Of a stretch of 28,194 nucleotides of DNA, positions 1 through 10,595 are shown one piece after another. Each line of letters starts with the position of its first letter. Position 1 is the stretch's first letter. The notes under the pieces were generated by a model, which saw only the letters and a list, made by a program, of their open reading frames with translations, searched no databases and had not been told where the DNA came from. The position numbers were made by a program, and so were the translations under genes. The DNA lies in the NCBI GenBank assembly GCA_023375785.1, contig SZWC01009455.1, positions 73,198-101,391 of the forward strand, read 5' to 3'. Source of the stretch: Penium margaritaceum (lineage: Eukaryota > Streptophyta > Zygnematophyceae > Desmidiales > Peniaceae).

Positions 1-480
1 ATATAGATATAGATATAGATATAGATATAGATATAGATATAGATATAGCTATGGATATAGATATAGATATAGATATAGAAATAAATATAGATATAGATAT
101 AGATATAGATATAGACATATATATAGATATAGATATAGATATCGATATCGATATAGATATAGATATAGATATATAAATATATATAGATATAGATATAGAT
201 ATAGATATTTATATAAATATAGCTATACATGTAGATGTAGGTATGGAGGTAAATCAGGATATATATACTAAAATATATATATATAAACAATATATAGATA
301 TAAATATAGATATGTATGTATATAGATACAGATACATGTATAGATATAGATAAAGACGTACATTTAGAAATATGTATATAGATATAGATATTGATATAGA
401 TATAAAACTAAAAACGATACAGGAATATGTATATATGTACATATAGATATATATATATTGATAAATATATATACATATAT
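1..480. repeat. AT-rich microsatellite, (GATATA)n type
   Basis: The stretch is built almost entirely of the hexamer GATATA in tandem. It is nearly perfect over the first 170 bases and then increasingly interrupted by variants such as ATATAT and GATGTA. Reading frames through it are runs of Ile, Tyr and Ser and are not genes. It reaches the left edge of the window, so its full length is unknown. Confidence 0.95.
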
Positions 481-700
481 ATGGATAGAAATATAGATTT
501 AGATATAATATTCACATTTTATGTGCCATAATATGTTAGTATTCATCATAAAATATAATATGAACATTAAATGTTTCACAAATATTGTAAATTTAATATT
601 CACATATAATATTCACATATAATGTTGTTTATTAATAAAAACATTCACATGTAATATTCACATAAAATGTTCCATAAATATTGATGTAAGACTATGTACA
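481..700. repeat. AT-rich tract with ATATTCACAT tandem units
   Basis: This is AT-rich sequence in which the decamer ATATTCACAT and close variants recur, most clearly at about 596-672. It follows directly on the hexamer microsatellite and looks like a degenerate satellite. No coding signal is visible. Confidence 0.6.
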
Positions 701-2285
701 CGTACATATGAACACATAAGTACGTAGATGAATTTGAAAGTCAAATGGACGAAAAAAACGTGTTTCAAATGTATTGAATGACATTAGAGGATTTAGAACG
801 CTTCTATATTATCTTTAGGTTTTATAATAAATCGTTTTGAACTTCAAATATAGCCTATTTTTACTGGATTAAGTTTCATGAATTAAAAGGACCTTCATTT
901 TAACTTTCTGGTCCTCACCATTACAAGAAAATTTCATTCTTTCACAAATTTTCCCTTTCCAAAGTGTAGATGTTTCTGGTGAAGGGTCGAATCTAAAGAT
1001 TATATAGGATTCTATCCTTCTCAGAATTCGAAACCAATATTTTTGTAAATTTATTAGGCAACGTGCCCTTGGTTGTAACATTCATGATTGACCTACTTTT
1101 ATCTACATGCATTTTGTTCAAATCGAGCATAGAGTTTGAATGCTACGGGGATGGATATATTCTGGGTCTTGTAGTCGCGATCGAGGACCGCTTTCAGATT
1201 TAGTCTTCCAACTATTCCTTCTCATCATCATGGTTTTCCTCATAAAGGTTCTAAATACGCGTTGTAATGTTTGGTCGCCAGGATGAAGTTTTTGTTGCAC
1301 GTATATGATGTCAAATCTATTAGCGTGCGTGTATGTACACATTTCCTGGTTAGCGCACGTGGATTATGTCTTCACTGAATCACCTGCAATGTTACGGTAA
1401 TGTCCTCGGCTTCGAAGCTTTCTATGCGACTTTGGGGCCATCTCTCAAAAACGAACCAACCTAGCACCACATAGAAATTAGGACTACATAGTCTAAAAAT
1501 GCTCTCTACCAAAGAACTATTGACGCAAGAGTTAAGAATTAAAAAAACGAATTTATATATCCAAAAAGTTAAAAATATACCCAATATATCCTACCCAATT
1601 ACCTTCATACTAATGGAGAAAATCAAAAAGGCCATCAGACAACCTTATCACCCTTAGAATCATGATCAAGCAATCAATGCTACTATTTTCCCCATTTCCC
1701 ACACGCTTCCCCATTGCCTCAATGAAGTTGTGTGTCCGCCATCTCCTCTCAAAGAAGACGAGGGCATAGAGTACACTATGAAAGGTTTTTTTTAGACATT
1801 GTCGGCGTGGAAAAGTCACATATTATCTTGTTAAGTGGTAGGGCTTAGATGCTCTAATAATAGTTGGGACCCCTTCGACAACTTACGGGACTTCGATCGT
1901 CATATCAACGGTAATTTTAACTGGAATCGACCTACATCGCGTAACGCGTCGGACGACGCGGCTGAAAGGGGGGAAAGTGCTATGATTATAACGTACACGA
2001 GGCTCTAAACTGTATGCGGGGCGCATTTCTATCCTCACATTCATGGCCCATCGCGCGTTCACCTCTTGATTTTTACACCAATTGGTTAAGGGCATTCTAA
2101 CCACTTTCCTTGAGCTCTGTTGTTCCATCTCAAAAGATTCTGTAGGTTCGACCACTTTCTTAAAGTTTTCAAGTTTCATTACTATTTGATTAACTTCTCA
2201 ACGGTGTTCAACTTTTATGAATATGCACATCGATGTTCTCATAACTCCCCGACTTATTGACGGGGTTTCTTGAAAAAGCCACTCA
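701..2285. other. No recognised gene
   Basis: About 1.6 kb of moderately AT-rich DNA. Open frames on both strands are short (under 100 codons), overlap each other and show no motif I know. Composition changes gradually from AT-rich near 700 to near-balanced by 1900. It could be host intergenic DNA, intron sequence or very old repeat. I see no tRNA, splice-site or polyadenylation pattern that I could defend. Confidence 0.5.
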
Positions 2286-2352
2286 GTCCCAACGAGTCCC
2301 AACGAGTCTCACAAGCCTCAAATCACGAGTCACGAGTCACGAGTCTCACGTT
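2286..2352. repeat. Short tandem repeat of ACGAGTC units
   Basis: The heptamer ACGAGTC occurs five times here, first spaced by CCA or TCA and then head to tail as CACGAGT. It is a small local satellite. The frame that crosses it reads as repeated Ser, His and Glu, which is a by-product. Confidence 0.8.
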
Positions 2353-2910
2353 GCTCAACTCAAACGTATAAGACCCAAAGGATGCCCCATTTCTGTCATT
2401 ACTATTGTAATTATGCACTATACAGTTCCAAAACTTGTAATAAATTCACAGTACTTGCTAATAAAATCTCCTTATTTGTAGAAGCAGTTTTCTTCTTTGC
2501 ACCTAATACCTACGAGCTATCCACGCTCCGCACGTGGTAGTCTAGAGGAGGTGTATTTGACATATTTTGTGACGCTTAGCCTGAGATGACCACATGCAGC
2601 ATTTGCCCTCATTTGCCCTTTTCGCCTTGTGCCGACCGACGAGGCGCAAGACGGTGAGGAGCGGTTGAGAGAAAAAGCGGTCGGTAGAGAGGTGGGCTGG
2701 GTACGTTCTCAAAAGAGGCGCCGATCAGGACAAGCTTCTACTAGAAGACTAGAACTGGGCTCTGTTGAACAAACCAATCAATGCCTGTGATGGATTTGCG
2801 GCTCTGAGAAGTCCACGTCACACGTCGGGATGTGAATACGACAGCTAACTTGGGCAGCCACGTTCATTGGCCCTTGGCATTTCCAACATGAATGATTGTG
2901 TTTAAAACCT
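2353..2910. other. No recognised gene
   Basis: No open frame of useful length, no domain and no RNA gene is visible. GC content rises towards the right. It may be host intergenic DNA. Confidence 0.45.
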
Positions 2911-2953
2911 GGTAAACAGGTTTTAAAGACCAGGCCTTTAAAACCTGTTTACC
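2911..2953. repeat. Perfect 18-bp inverted repeat (hairpin)
   Basis: Positions 2911-2928 are the exact reverse complement of 2936-2953, separated by a 7-base loop. The arms read GGTAAACAGGTTTTAAAG and its complement. A shorter partner, AAAACCTGG, lies just left at 2905, so more than one fold is possible. It may be the core of a foldback element or a transcript hairpin. No flanking duplication was identified. Confidence 0.85.
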
Positions 2954-4650
2954 GTCGGAACCACGGTCGGACCTGAAACTCGTTTAATTTTTCACGACGA
3001 GCATGTGCCTTGAATTGAGAGGTGGTGGAATCAATTTATCGTGTTGATTCCACAATGTTGTGGCTCTGAACGGTGTTCACATGTTGCTATACTTTATAGG
3101 GAGCCTTTTGCGCCATCATCTTGAGTTCTCAATAGTAGAGAGGCGTGCACGGCCTACAGCCAAGCATTGGAATGCTTGGCGAGAGATGTGCAGGGAACAG
3201 GGCAGAAAGCGCCGATTCAGATTGAAACAATCCCACATCATTGAAATAAACATAGGCGACGTGTGAGGCCCGTACGTTTCTAAAAGCAAACCGAAACAAG
3301 AGGGCCACACAACAATGCAGCTAAGTATGGCTGGAAATGAGGCTAGAGCGCTATTCATGATGGAAATGAATATGAACATCTGCCCCCTTGTCTGTTTACA
3401 TCGGTCAAGCACCATATCTGACCAGAACAGGATCGTGAACTAAGACGTTGACCATGCCATTGACGTTGCGGACGTGCTTTCCACGAACGACGAACTGCAC
3501 GTAGAACACGCTCTCCAAGTGACGCACCGTCCCAAAAGCGGGTGGGCAACAATGGTCCCGACGTGAGATAGAATTCAGTCATTAGGAAAACATCTAGATA
3601 CCCCGTGTTCGAACACTATACTCGCCAAATACCCTCATTGACGGACAACTGGTTACAGGAAGCCCCGCCTCTTATTCTATGGCCAAATTAAGAACGTCTT
3701 AGTTTTTTCAGATCTCCAGAATCCCCCCATCAGCTGGTTGTGCCCCACGAAGTATATGGAGTCGTCGGAGAATGTCCCTAACTGAAGGGGTATTTGATGT
3801 TTTCCATGTCCATGCAAGGGGTACTCGATGTTACACCGAGCGGAACGCAGCTGGTTCACAAGGATGAGGTGCAGATCACTAGACCATTTGATGAAGTGGG
3901 AAAAATGGATAACCTGCATTGAAAAAGGATAAATTGACCCTGGGGCTTGGGTTCGTACCCTGTCCCAACGCGAGGACCCGCATTGCCGGATCCATCAGCG
4001 TTGGGGCCCGTATTTGGGTGGCGCTCAACCAGAGGGCCCGCCGGCTGCCAGCGTGGTTCGACATGGCCGAATTCCTACTGGACTGGTCATCTCAAATTAC
4101 TGCCCGCCAGTAAAACCGGTCGGCTGGTAGTGTGTTTTGGCAGAGCGGTTGGTTCCCATCGCAAAGATTATAAAAAATGCTGGAGAAGTTTGGCTATTTA
4201 CCAACAACCCCATGTGTCGACCTCAAACTAGTATGAAGTCAAGCCGTTCATGACGGTATTGCTCCCCCATTACGTTACCTTGGTCGTTGACGGAAAAATT
4301 CGGCCATGCCCTTTGCAAACCCGGTGGGCGACCCCCTCACAAACTCAACATGGGCGCGTGTGTGACTTCAACTTGGAAAACAAACAAAAGCTTTCACCGA
4401 CCACTTGATCGTCACAGACGGCCAGGATGTTCCTAGGACACATCCGACGACTTAAAAAATGTACCTAATTGGAGAGCAGCGTCAGCATCCTGCGGACCTG
4501 TTCTGTCATCAAACATTGTTCTAATGATGTGCGTGCCAGGAAACTTTATGTAATAAATTTGACGAGGTTCCAAAGATTTCCGCTATTGAGTGCCAATCAT
4601 GGGCGAACGCAGATCGTCGATGCTGCCGAATCGAGCCTGTGTCTGATAAC
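2954..4650. other. No recognised gene; flank of the forward retroelement
   Basis: About 1.7 kb with only short overlapping frames on both strands, none with a recognisable domain. It contains one short palindrome (3159-3180). It ends where the TGTTG start of the copia LTR begins. The five bases before the LTR (ATAAC, 4646-4650) would be the left target duplication if one survives. Confidence 0.5.
3159..3180. repeat. 10-bp palindrome with 2-base centre
   Basis: GCCAAGCATT at 3159-3168 is the exact reverse complement of AATGCTTGGC at 3171-3180, with GG between. No role can be assigned. Confidence 0.7.
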
Positions 4651-5499
4651 TGTTGGTTTCGTGCATCTCTCATTGTACTCTGCTGTGTCCTCCTGGCTTG
4701 TGTACATCGGCGTGCAGATGACTGACGGCGAGACTCGACGCTGCTCGAGTGTCCCTCGGTGGAGCCGACGCGCGCTCAGGCCCACGCACCGTTCGCTAGA
4801 GCCTCCTCCCTCCTGCGATGCGCTCAACTCCATCGGCAGGCCTCCTCGGCGGTCGGGCCGCCGGCGGTCACTGCCATTGTAGATGCTGTCTGCATGCACT
4901 TAGCGCTGTGTCTGGTTGTGGCATTGCGTCTACAGCATCGTGCGGTGCCCATGGTCCATGTTTCCTGTTGTATGGCCCTGTTTGCCATCGTTGACTGTCG
5001 TAGGCACTGCCTAGGTTCGGGCAGCCATAACTCTTTGCTGCTATTTTTCTAGTTGATTCTCACCGCAAAACTGCGTTCGCAGCGTTAGTATTATGGTATG
5101 GGCCAGTTTTCAGGCAAAACGGACGACGCCCGGGTTTTGGGCTGTCGGGCGTCTGGAAGGGCTCACCAAGAAAACCCTGCCTGCCAGAAAATAGGTCTAG
5201 GATAATTTTGTGATTGGCTGGTTAGCTGCGTAACAAGTTCTATACTAGTGGGGGGGAGCTAGAACTTGGAGGGGTCTCCCATTGTTGCTCATTCTTCATT
5301 CCTAATCAGTCACTTTCAGTTTTTAGCTGCTTTCTGGCGCTAACACTGGAGCGCGCGTTTCTGACTAACAAACCCAGAGCTTCCAGACTTAGACTCTAGA
5401 GCAACAGACTGAGGGGGCAGCAGACTTGAGCAACGAGCGTGGAAGCCCGCACGCTGCATCAACAACGCCGGTGCCCCAACCTGCTGCCTAGGTTTTCCA
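4651..5499 (+). repeat. 5' LTR of the forward copia element
   Basis: The LTR starts TGTTGGTTTC and ends TTTTCCA, so it has the usual TG...CA ends, and is 849 bp long. Its boundaries are set by comparison with the minus-strand LTR at 16259-17112, which starts TGTTG and is homologous along its length, and by the primer binding site three bases past its right end. It would hold the promoter and polyadenylation signal of the element. I could not place a convincing TATA box. It is roughly nine-tenths identical by eye to the minus-strand copy. Confidence 0.9.
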
Positions 5500-5502
5500 G
5501 CT

Positions 5503-5516
5503 TGGTATCAGAGCCA
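5503..5516 (+). other. Primer binding site, initiator Met tRNA
   Basis: TGGTATCAGAGCCA matches the complement of the 3' end of plant initiator methionine tRNA, the usual primer for copia minus-strand DNA synthesis. It lies three bases beyond the LTR end, as expected. No other copy of this site is visible in the window, so the minus-strand elements have lost theirs. Confidence 0.95.
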
Positions 5517-5785
5517 GAGCGTAGTAGTAGCAGCAGAAGACTGGGGTACAGGTGCCAGACAACGCCGACGGACCCTCATACGTGCCAGTGCAGGGGAAAT
5601 GCTGCCGGATTTTTTCCGCCAGCATTGACCCGCCTGGTGGCGGTGCTAGATTTTTTCCCACGGCCACTTGGCGAGGGGAAATGCTGCCAAAATTGTTTCG
5701 ACAGCGCTGACCCCCATGCGTGACGCGAGGAGGTGAGCGGCAGGCCGCGTCCGACACCTGCGGGCGACGACGCACGCTGCAATGT
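5517..5785 (+). other. Retroelement 5' leader
   Basis: This is GC-rich untranslated leader between the primer site and the trinucleotide tract. A 15-base string, AGGGGAAATGCTGCC, occurs at 5592-5606 and again at 5674-5688, each followed by a T-rich run and then a CGMCAGC-like string. The leader thus carries a diverged direct repeat of about 80 bp. Packaging or dimerisation signals of copia RNAs usually lie in this position, but nothing here proves such a role. Confidence 0.55.
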
Positions 5786-7135
5786 CACCCAGGTGCAGTG
5801 ACTGGCACCAGCACGTAGCAGCAGCAGTCTGTAGTAGCAGCAACCGCAGGCAACGGCAGCGAGCAGTGGCATCAGCAGCCAGCAGCAGCAATAGCAGCAG
5901 GCAGAAGCAGTAGCTCACAGCACTCTACAGCAGCAGCAGCCCGCAACAGCAGCTCGCAGCAACAGCAGCCTGCAACAGCCCGCAGCAGCAGCCCGCAACA
6001 GCAGCCCGCAACACCAGCCCGTAGCAACAGCGAGTAGCAGCTGCAGTAAGCAGCAACTGCAGCAGCAGCAGCAGGTTGCAGTAGCTACAGCAGCGAGCCG
6101 TAGCAGCAGCCAGCTGTTGCAACAGTAGCAGCGAGCAGCTGTCGGCAGCAGCCAGCAGCGGCTGCTACTGCTCGTAGCCCGCAGCGAGCGAGCAGCGAGC
6201 AGTAGCCTGCTACTGCCAGCGAGCAGTAGCCCGTTGCTCGCAGCAAAGAGTGGGCAGCTGCCCCCTGTGACAGACAAAAAAAGAAGAAGAAAAAACAAGA
6301 GAAAAAAATCCCCCACCCCACCAGCTTTGTTGCCACGGCTACAATAGCTGCCTTAGCTGCTGCAGCAGCCAGAGCAGTCGCAGCAGCCCACAACAGCAGC
6401 AGTTGCTGCTACAACTGCAGTCGTAGTAGCAGTAGTAGCAGTAGTAGCCGCAGCCGCAGCAGCACCACCAGCAGCAGCTGCAGCAGCAGCAGCAGCAGCT
6501 GCAGCAGCAGTAGCAGCAGTAGCAGCAGTAGCACCAACAGCAGCAGCAGCAGCAACAACAGCAGCTACAGCAGCGGCCCCAACAACCACCACTGCTGACG
6601 TTAGCATCCCGCTACTGATGTCACTGCTGATGTCATCAACTCACAAAAAAAGGGAAAAAAGGGGGCAAGGGAAGGGGAAGAAAACCTAAGGGTGGGCAGG
6701 ACGTCCACCGCCCTTAGCTGACGTCACTGCTCACGTCAGCAACACACACAAAAAAACAAGGGGCATCAAACCATGGCTGGTAGCCCCACTGGGGAGGGGT
6801 CCTGCTCTGTTGGGGGGACCCCCAGCCCCCCTTTCTTGTAGCGGCTGCAACAGCAGTAGCAGCAGCAACAGCAGAAGTAGCAGTAGCAGCAGCAGCAACA
6901 GTAGCAGTAGTAGCATCAGTAGTAGCAACAACAGCAGCAGTAGTAGTAATAGCAGTAGAAGCAGCAGCAGTAGCAGCACGAGCAGCAGGAGCAGCAGCAG
7001 CAGTAGTAGCAGGAGCAGCAGTAGCAGCAGGAGCAGCAGTAGTACCAGCAGCAGCAGAAGTAGCAGCAGTAGTAGCAGCAGCAGCAGCAGCAGCAGCAGT
7101 AGCAGAAGCAGCAGCAACAACAACAGCAGCAGCAG
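5786..7135 (+). repeat. CAG/TAG/AAC trinucleotide low-complexity tract
   Basis: Over 1.3 kb is dominated by CAG with TAG, CAA, CGC and GAG variants. Two non-repetitive interruptions occur: an A-rich and C-rich stretch at about 6253-6335, and about 6595-6840 with ACGTCA-type strings and G-rich runs. On the plus strand the frames read poly-Ser, poly-Gln or poly-Ala broken by TAG. On the minus strand they read long poly-Leu or poly-Ala runs, which are artefacts. The tract spans the leader and the N-terminal part of gag. Confidence 0.9.
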
Positions 7136-8184
7136 CCCTCTGGCATCGTTCCCTGACCCCCTCGCTGCTCTTCAGCAACAGCTCGCCGCCCTGACGTAGC
7201 AGCTTGCGGCGTTGCAGCCGTTGGTCTCTCAGACTGCCACCAGTGCGCCGCCATCCTTCATCCCTCCAGGGCACGCCAGCCCAGTTGTGTCTGCTGCCAC
7301 GCACTACCTGGCGCAGCAGCAGACTCAGCGCCAGTGGCAGACATTGACCTCCGTCCTTGGCCCCACTCTGGACGCCGGCGGCAGGCAAAAGGACTTTGAG
7401 ACGCCGCCGCACCGCTTCAGGCCAGCGAGCAGTTCCGGAGCTGGGAGTTCAGCTTCTGGATCTGGGCGCAGGGTGAGGGTCTGTGGGCATACTACACCCT
7501 ACCGTATGACGCCACCCTAGCCGACCAGTTGTATGACGCTGGTCGTGCCATCCGTGCTCTAGTCCCTGTCGCCCCTCCGGCTTCCCACCTCGCCCTCGAG
7601 CCCTTCTTAGGCGACTTCACCGCTAGCGCCACCCCAGACCCTGCAGCCGCGTGGCACGTCCTCACTTGATCCCATCGCCTATCCAGCGAGGCTAAACCAG
7701 CCGCCACCTGCGGGAGTTCAACTCCCTGCACATGGGGGAGACCGAGACGGTCACCTCCTACTGGCAGCGGGTGGAGGACATCCTTCGTCGCCTTTGGACC
7801 TCTGCCTCACCCCCTCTGGCTGCGCTCCTCACCATCAAGCGCGGTGCCACCGACACATACGCGGACGTCTTCGTCCACTACTCTCACGACGGCCTAGGGT
7901 ACCCTCATGCCCTGGGCATACGAGCTCTTCCTCCGGATTGAGGAAGCTTGTCTGGAGTCCTGCCTCTAGCGCACGGAGGCTCTCGCCTCCCCTGCCATCG
8001 CCGCCGTGGCCATCGCCTCCCCCGCCGCAGCTACCTCATCGTCGTCGGGGAAGAAGAAGCGTCGGAACAAGAAAGGCAAGGGTCCGCAGCAGCAGCAGCA
8101 GCCGTCAACCGGGTCCAACGGTGGAGGCTTGGTCTGCCACAACTGTAGCCTGCCCGGGCAGGGTGGTACACGTGCCCTCTACCG
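6773..8184 (+). pseudogene. gag: Copia Gag, copy A (decayed)
   Basis: Gag forms the virus-like particle. An ATG at 6773 in a good context (CCATGG) is a possible start, in inference only. After the repeat tract one frame gives a heptad-like stretch (LAALQQQLAAL) interrupted by a TAG at 7197. A second frame, 7400-7669, carries the aromatic-rich core EQFRSWEFSFWIWAQGEG and ends at TGA 7667. The next piece (about 7700-7915) includes EFNSLHMGETETV, a conserved gag segment. The frame then changes again to a basic Lys/Arg-rich stretch before a zinc knuckle at about 8130-8180, where CHNC is kept but the His reads Gln and the last Cys is out of frame. At least three frameshifts and several stops make it non-functional. 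Confidence 0.75.
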
Positions 8185-9150
8185 ATGGGTGAGACGCGCG
8201 TCATCGCCACCATGCGTCGCCAGCGGGAGCGCCGTCACGCCTCTGCCACCGTCGCTGTCGTCGGCCCTGACACCTCGGCCTCGTCCAACAGCTCTACCAC
8301 TCCGGTTGCTTCGCTAGTTCAGTCGACACCAACACCGCATCCATCGGCGCCGGGACAGTCCTCCTCCTACCCGGGCTCTGGTGCCGTCACTCCGCACTCT
8401 GTCTACACTCCCGGGCCATCCTCCCGTGAGCGTCAGCCGGAGCAGTTCATCGCGCTCCAGCTCAGCCTGCCTTGCCCTCCTCCCCAGGGAAGTGTGAGTT
8501 GCATCACTTCCTTCTCTCCTGCCCAACCCTACATGACTGAGACTGAGCTACGGTCGTGTCCCATTTCCTCGTCTGTCTCGTCGTCTCCCAGGACCTCCGC
8601 TACCCCTTCCCATGACAACGTTGCATGGCTTGACGATTGGCAGTCTCGGTTCGCGCCTCCTTCCACCGCGTCCGCGTCCCTTGCTTGCTGCCATGTGACA
8701 GTTAGGGATCTGGCGACCCCGATCCAGGACCCTGCGAAGACCTGGATCATCGACTCCGAGGTCACGCATCACATGACGGCCTCTCGTGAGGCCTTTAGTA
8801 TGCTTGGTCCTGTGGCGATGTCTCCGATGTCCGGACAGGCTCCGGACAGGTGTTGCCTGTCCGTGGTGTTGTCGTCGTTCGTTTCTGTTTTCCTTCCGGT
8901 GACGTCTTTCTCACCGATGTCCTCTTTGTCCCAGGTCTCGAGCTCAGCCTCCTGTCCGTCACTGCCCTTGACCGGATGAGCATGGACGTTGTGCACTCGT
9001 GTGGTGTTGGCACTTTGTCGTTGCATCCGTCTGGTCTTGTCGTACTACACGCCAACACCCATGGCAACCTGTGGCATGTACCTCGCCTCTCCTCCTCTCC
9101 TTCTATCTCCTCCCCGTCGGCCGCCATAGGCCATGTGTTTGTCACCAGTA
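8185..9150 (+). pseudogene. pol: Copia Pol copy A: linker and aspartic protease
   Basis: The frame at 8185 runs through a Ser/Thr/Pro-rich linker into the retroviral-type aspartic protease. The protease motif reads WIIDSEVTHHM. In copy B and in the family it is DSGAT, so the conserved Gly after Asp-Ser has become Glu, probably inactivating. A one-base deletion near 8813 (compare GTGGCGATG with GTTGGCGATG in copy B) shifts the frame. The protein continues in another frame from 8850 with FLTDVLFVPGL and LLSVTALDRMSMDVV, typical of the end of copia protease. The protease would cleave the Gag-Pol polyprotein. Confidence 0.85.
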
Positions 9151-10155
9151 CACTTTCTCCTCAGCACACTCGCCTCTTGCACCGCCGCCTCTGCCACGTC
9201 CACTTTGCTGCCATAGACAGCATGCTCTGCACCTAGCCGGCCAAGGGCCTTGATTTGGAGACTTTCCCCCTCCCGTGCCCCACTGAGTGCATTGATTGCA
9301 CTCAGGGGAAGATGCACCGGTCTATGTACCCTTTGTCTTCCTCCCGTGCGTTTGCCCCTCTCGACCTTGTCCATTCAGAGGTCATGGACCCTCTCCCCCC
9401 CGAGTCCGTCGGCGAGCACGGCCGCTATGTCCTCACCTTCATTGACGACTATTCTCGCTACCGCTGGGTCTTCTGCTTTCGGCAGAAGAGTGATATCGCT
9501 CAAGCCATCCAGGGCTGGCTTGTCCTTGTGGAGCTAGAGTGTGGCCGCTCTCTTCGTCGCTTTCGCTCCGATCGCCGTGGTGAGTACATGGGTGAGGCCA
9601 CGACCTTTCTCGCCTCCCCCCGGATCGACCATGAGACATCCGCGCCCTACACGCCCGCCTAGAATGGTGTCTCCGAACGATGGAACCGTACCATGGCCGA
9701 CGCCGTCCGCACCATGCGTGTCGAGTCCCGTCTCTCCGATGGCTTCTATTTTGAAGCCATGGCCTACACGACCTGGGTCTGGAACCGGATTCCCCACGGT
9801 CCCCTTCCTCACCAGTCCACGCCATACCAGCATTGGTGCGGTCAGCGAGCTGACCTCCGCCCGGCTCGAGTCTGGGGCTGCGTGGCCATTGTGTGGCCGC
9901 CCGACCCGCAGCAGGGCGGCAAGCTCGCCCCCCGCGGACGTCCTTGCACCTTCCTCGGTGTCTCTCGTCAGTCCAAGGCATGGCGCTTCTGGGATCCCTC
10001 CCGACACTGCATCGTCGAGTCTCGGGATGTCCTCTTCTTCGAGGACCTGTTTCCTCACGACCTGATTTGCTCCGGCTCGTCCGTGTCCATCCCGTTGCGT
10101 GGGGGAGTGGCGAGTCCGTCCTCAATCCTGTCACTTCCGGGTGACACATCCCTCA
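9151..10155 (+). pseudogene. pol: Copia Pol copy A: integrase
   Basis: The integrase inserts element cDNA into the genome. The zinc-binding domain is visible as HRRLCH (about 9177-9200) and CIDC (about 9293). The catalytic core begins with HSEVM where the first catalytic Asp is expected (copy B has HSDIM), so this Asp is replaced by Glu. SDRRGEY keeps the second Asp but not the usual Gly-Gly. NGVSERWN keeps the Glu. TAG stops interrupt it at 9234-9236 and 9660-9662; copy B has CAG at both places. The C-terminal part up to FFEDLFPHDL is open and in frame with the following linker and RT. Confidence 0.9.
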
Positions 10156-10595
10156 GTCCCTCTGAGCCGGCAGCCCTAGTCGCGTCCGCTGGTCCCTCCG
10201 GGCCAACAGCCCCAGTCGTGTCCACTGGTCCCTCTGAGGGGGCAGCCCCAGTTGCGTCTGCTGGTCCCTCTGGGCCAGCAGCCCCAGTCGCGTCCGCTGG
10301 TCCCTCCGGAAGGGCAGCCCCAGTCGCGTCCGCTGGTCCCTCCGGGCCGGTAGTCCCAGTCGCGTCCGCCGGTCCCTCCGGACCAGCAGTCCCAGTCGCG
10401 TCCGCCGGTGCCTCCGGGCCGGCAACCCCAGTCGCGTCCGCCGGTCCCTCCGGACCGGCAGCCTCAGTTGCGTCCTCTGGCCCCTCCGGGCCAGCAGCTC
10501 CAGTCGCGCCTGCTGGCCCCTCCGGACCAGCAGCCCCGGTTGCATCCGCTGGCCCCTCCAGGCCAGCAATCCCGTCCGCCTCTATTGGCCCGTCG
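10156..10595 (+). repeat. 36-bp coding minisatellite in Pol linker, copy A
   Basis: About twelve tandem units of 36 bp encode the 12-residue repeat GPSGPAAPVASA with substitutions. It lies between integrase and reverse transcriptase and stays in frame. A Pro/Ala/Ser-rich linker in this place is usual for copia Pol, but the regular tandem structure shows expansion by slippage or unequal exchange. Copy B carries the same repeat, further diverged. Confidence 0.9.

Noticed and set aside
3940..3970. GGGTTCGTACCC, resembling a tRNA T-arm
   Set aside because: No matching A-box, anticodon arm or acceptor stem could be found around it.
3879..4231. Overlapping frames on both strands near 3.9-4.2 kb
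   Set aside because: They overlap in three frames, have no recognisable domain and no start context. The GC-rich patch alone explains the lack of stops.
4597..4899. 100-codon minus-strand frame near 4.6-4.9 kb
   Set aside because: It lies mostly in the 5' LTR, and the same residues recur opposite the inverted LTR at 16.9 kb. It is LTR sequence and not a gene.
6353..7412. Long poly-Leu, poly-Ala and poly-Ser open frames on both strands
   Set aside because: They are translations of the CAG-type repeat in different frames. They have no unique sequence or domain and no support as genes.
10153..10569. Minus-strand frame of repeated Arg/Gln/Leu units and CRISPR-like regular spacing
   Set aside because: The regular spacing is the 36-bp coding minisatellite of the Pol linker. 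There are no unique spacers, and the array is not CRISPR.
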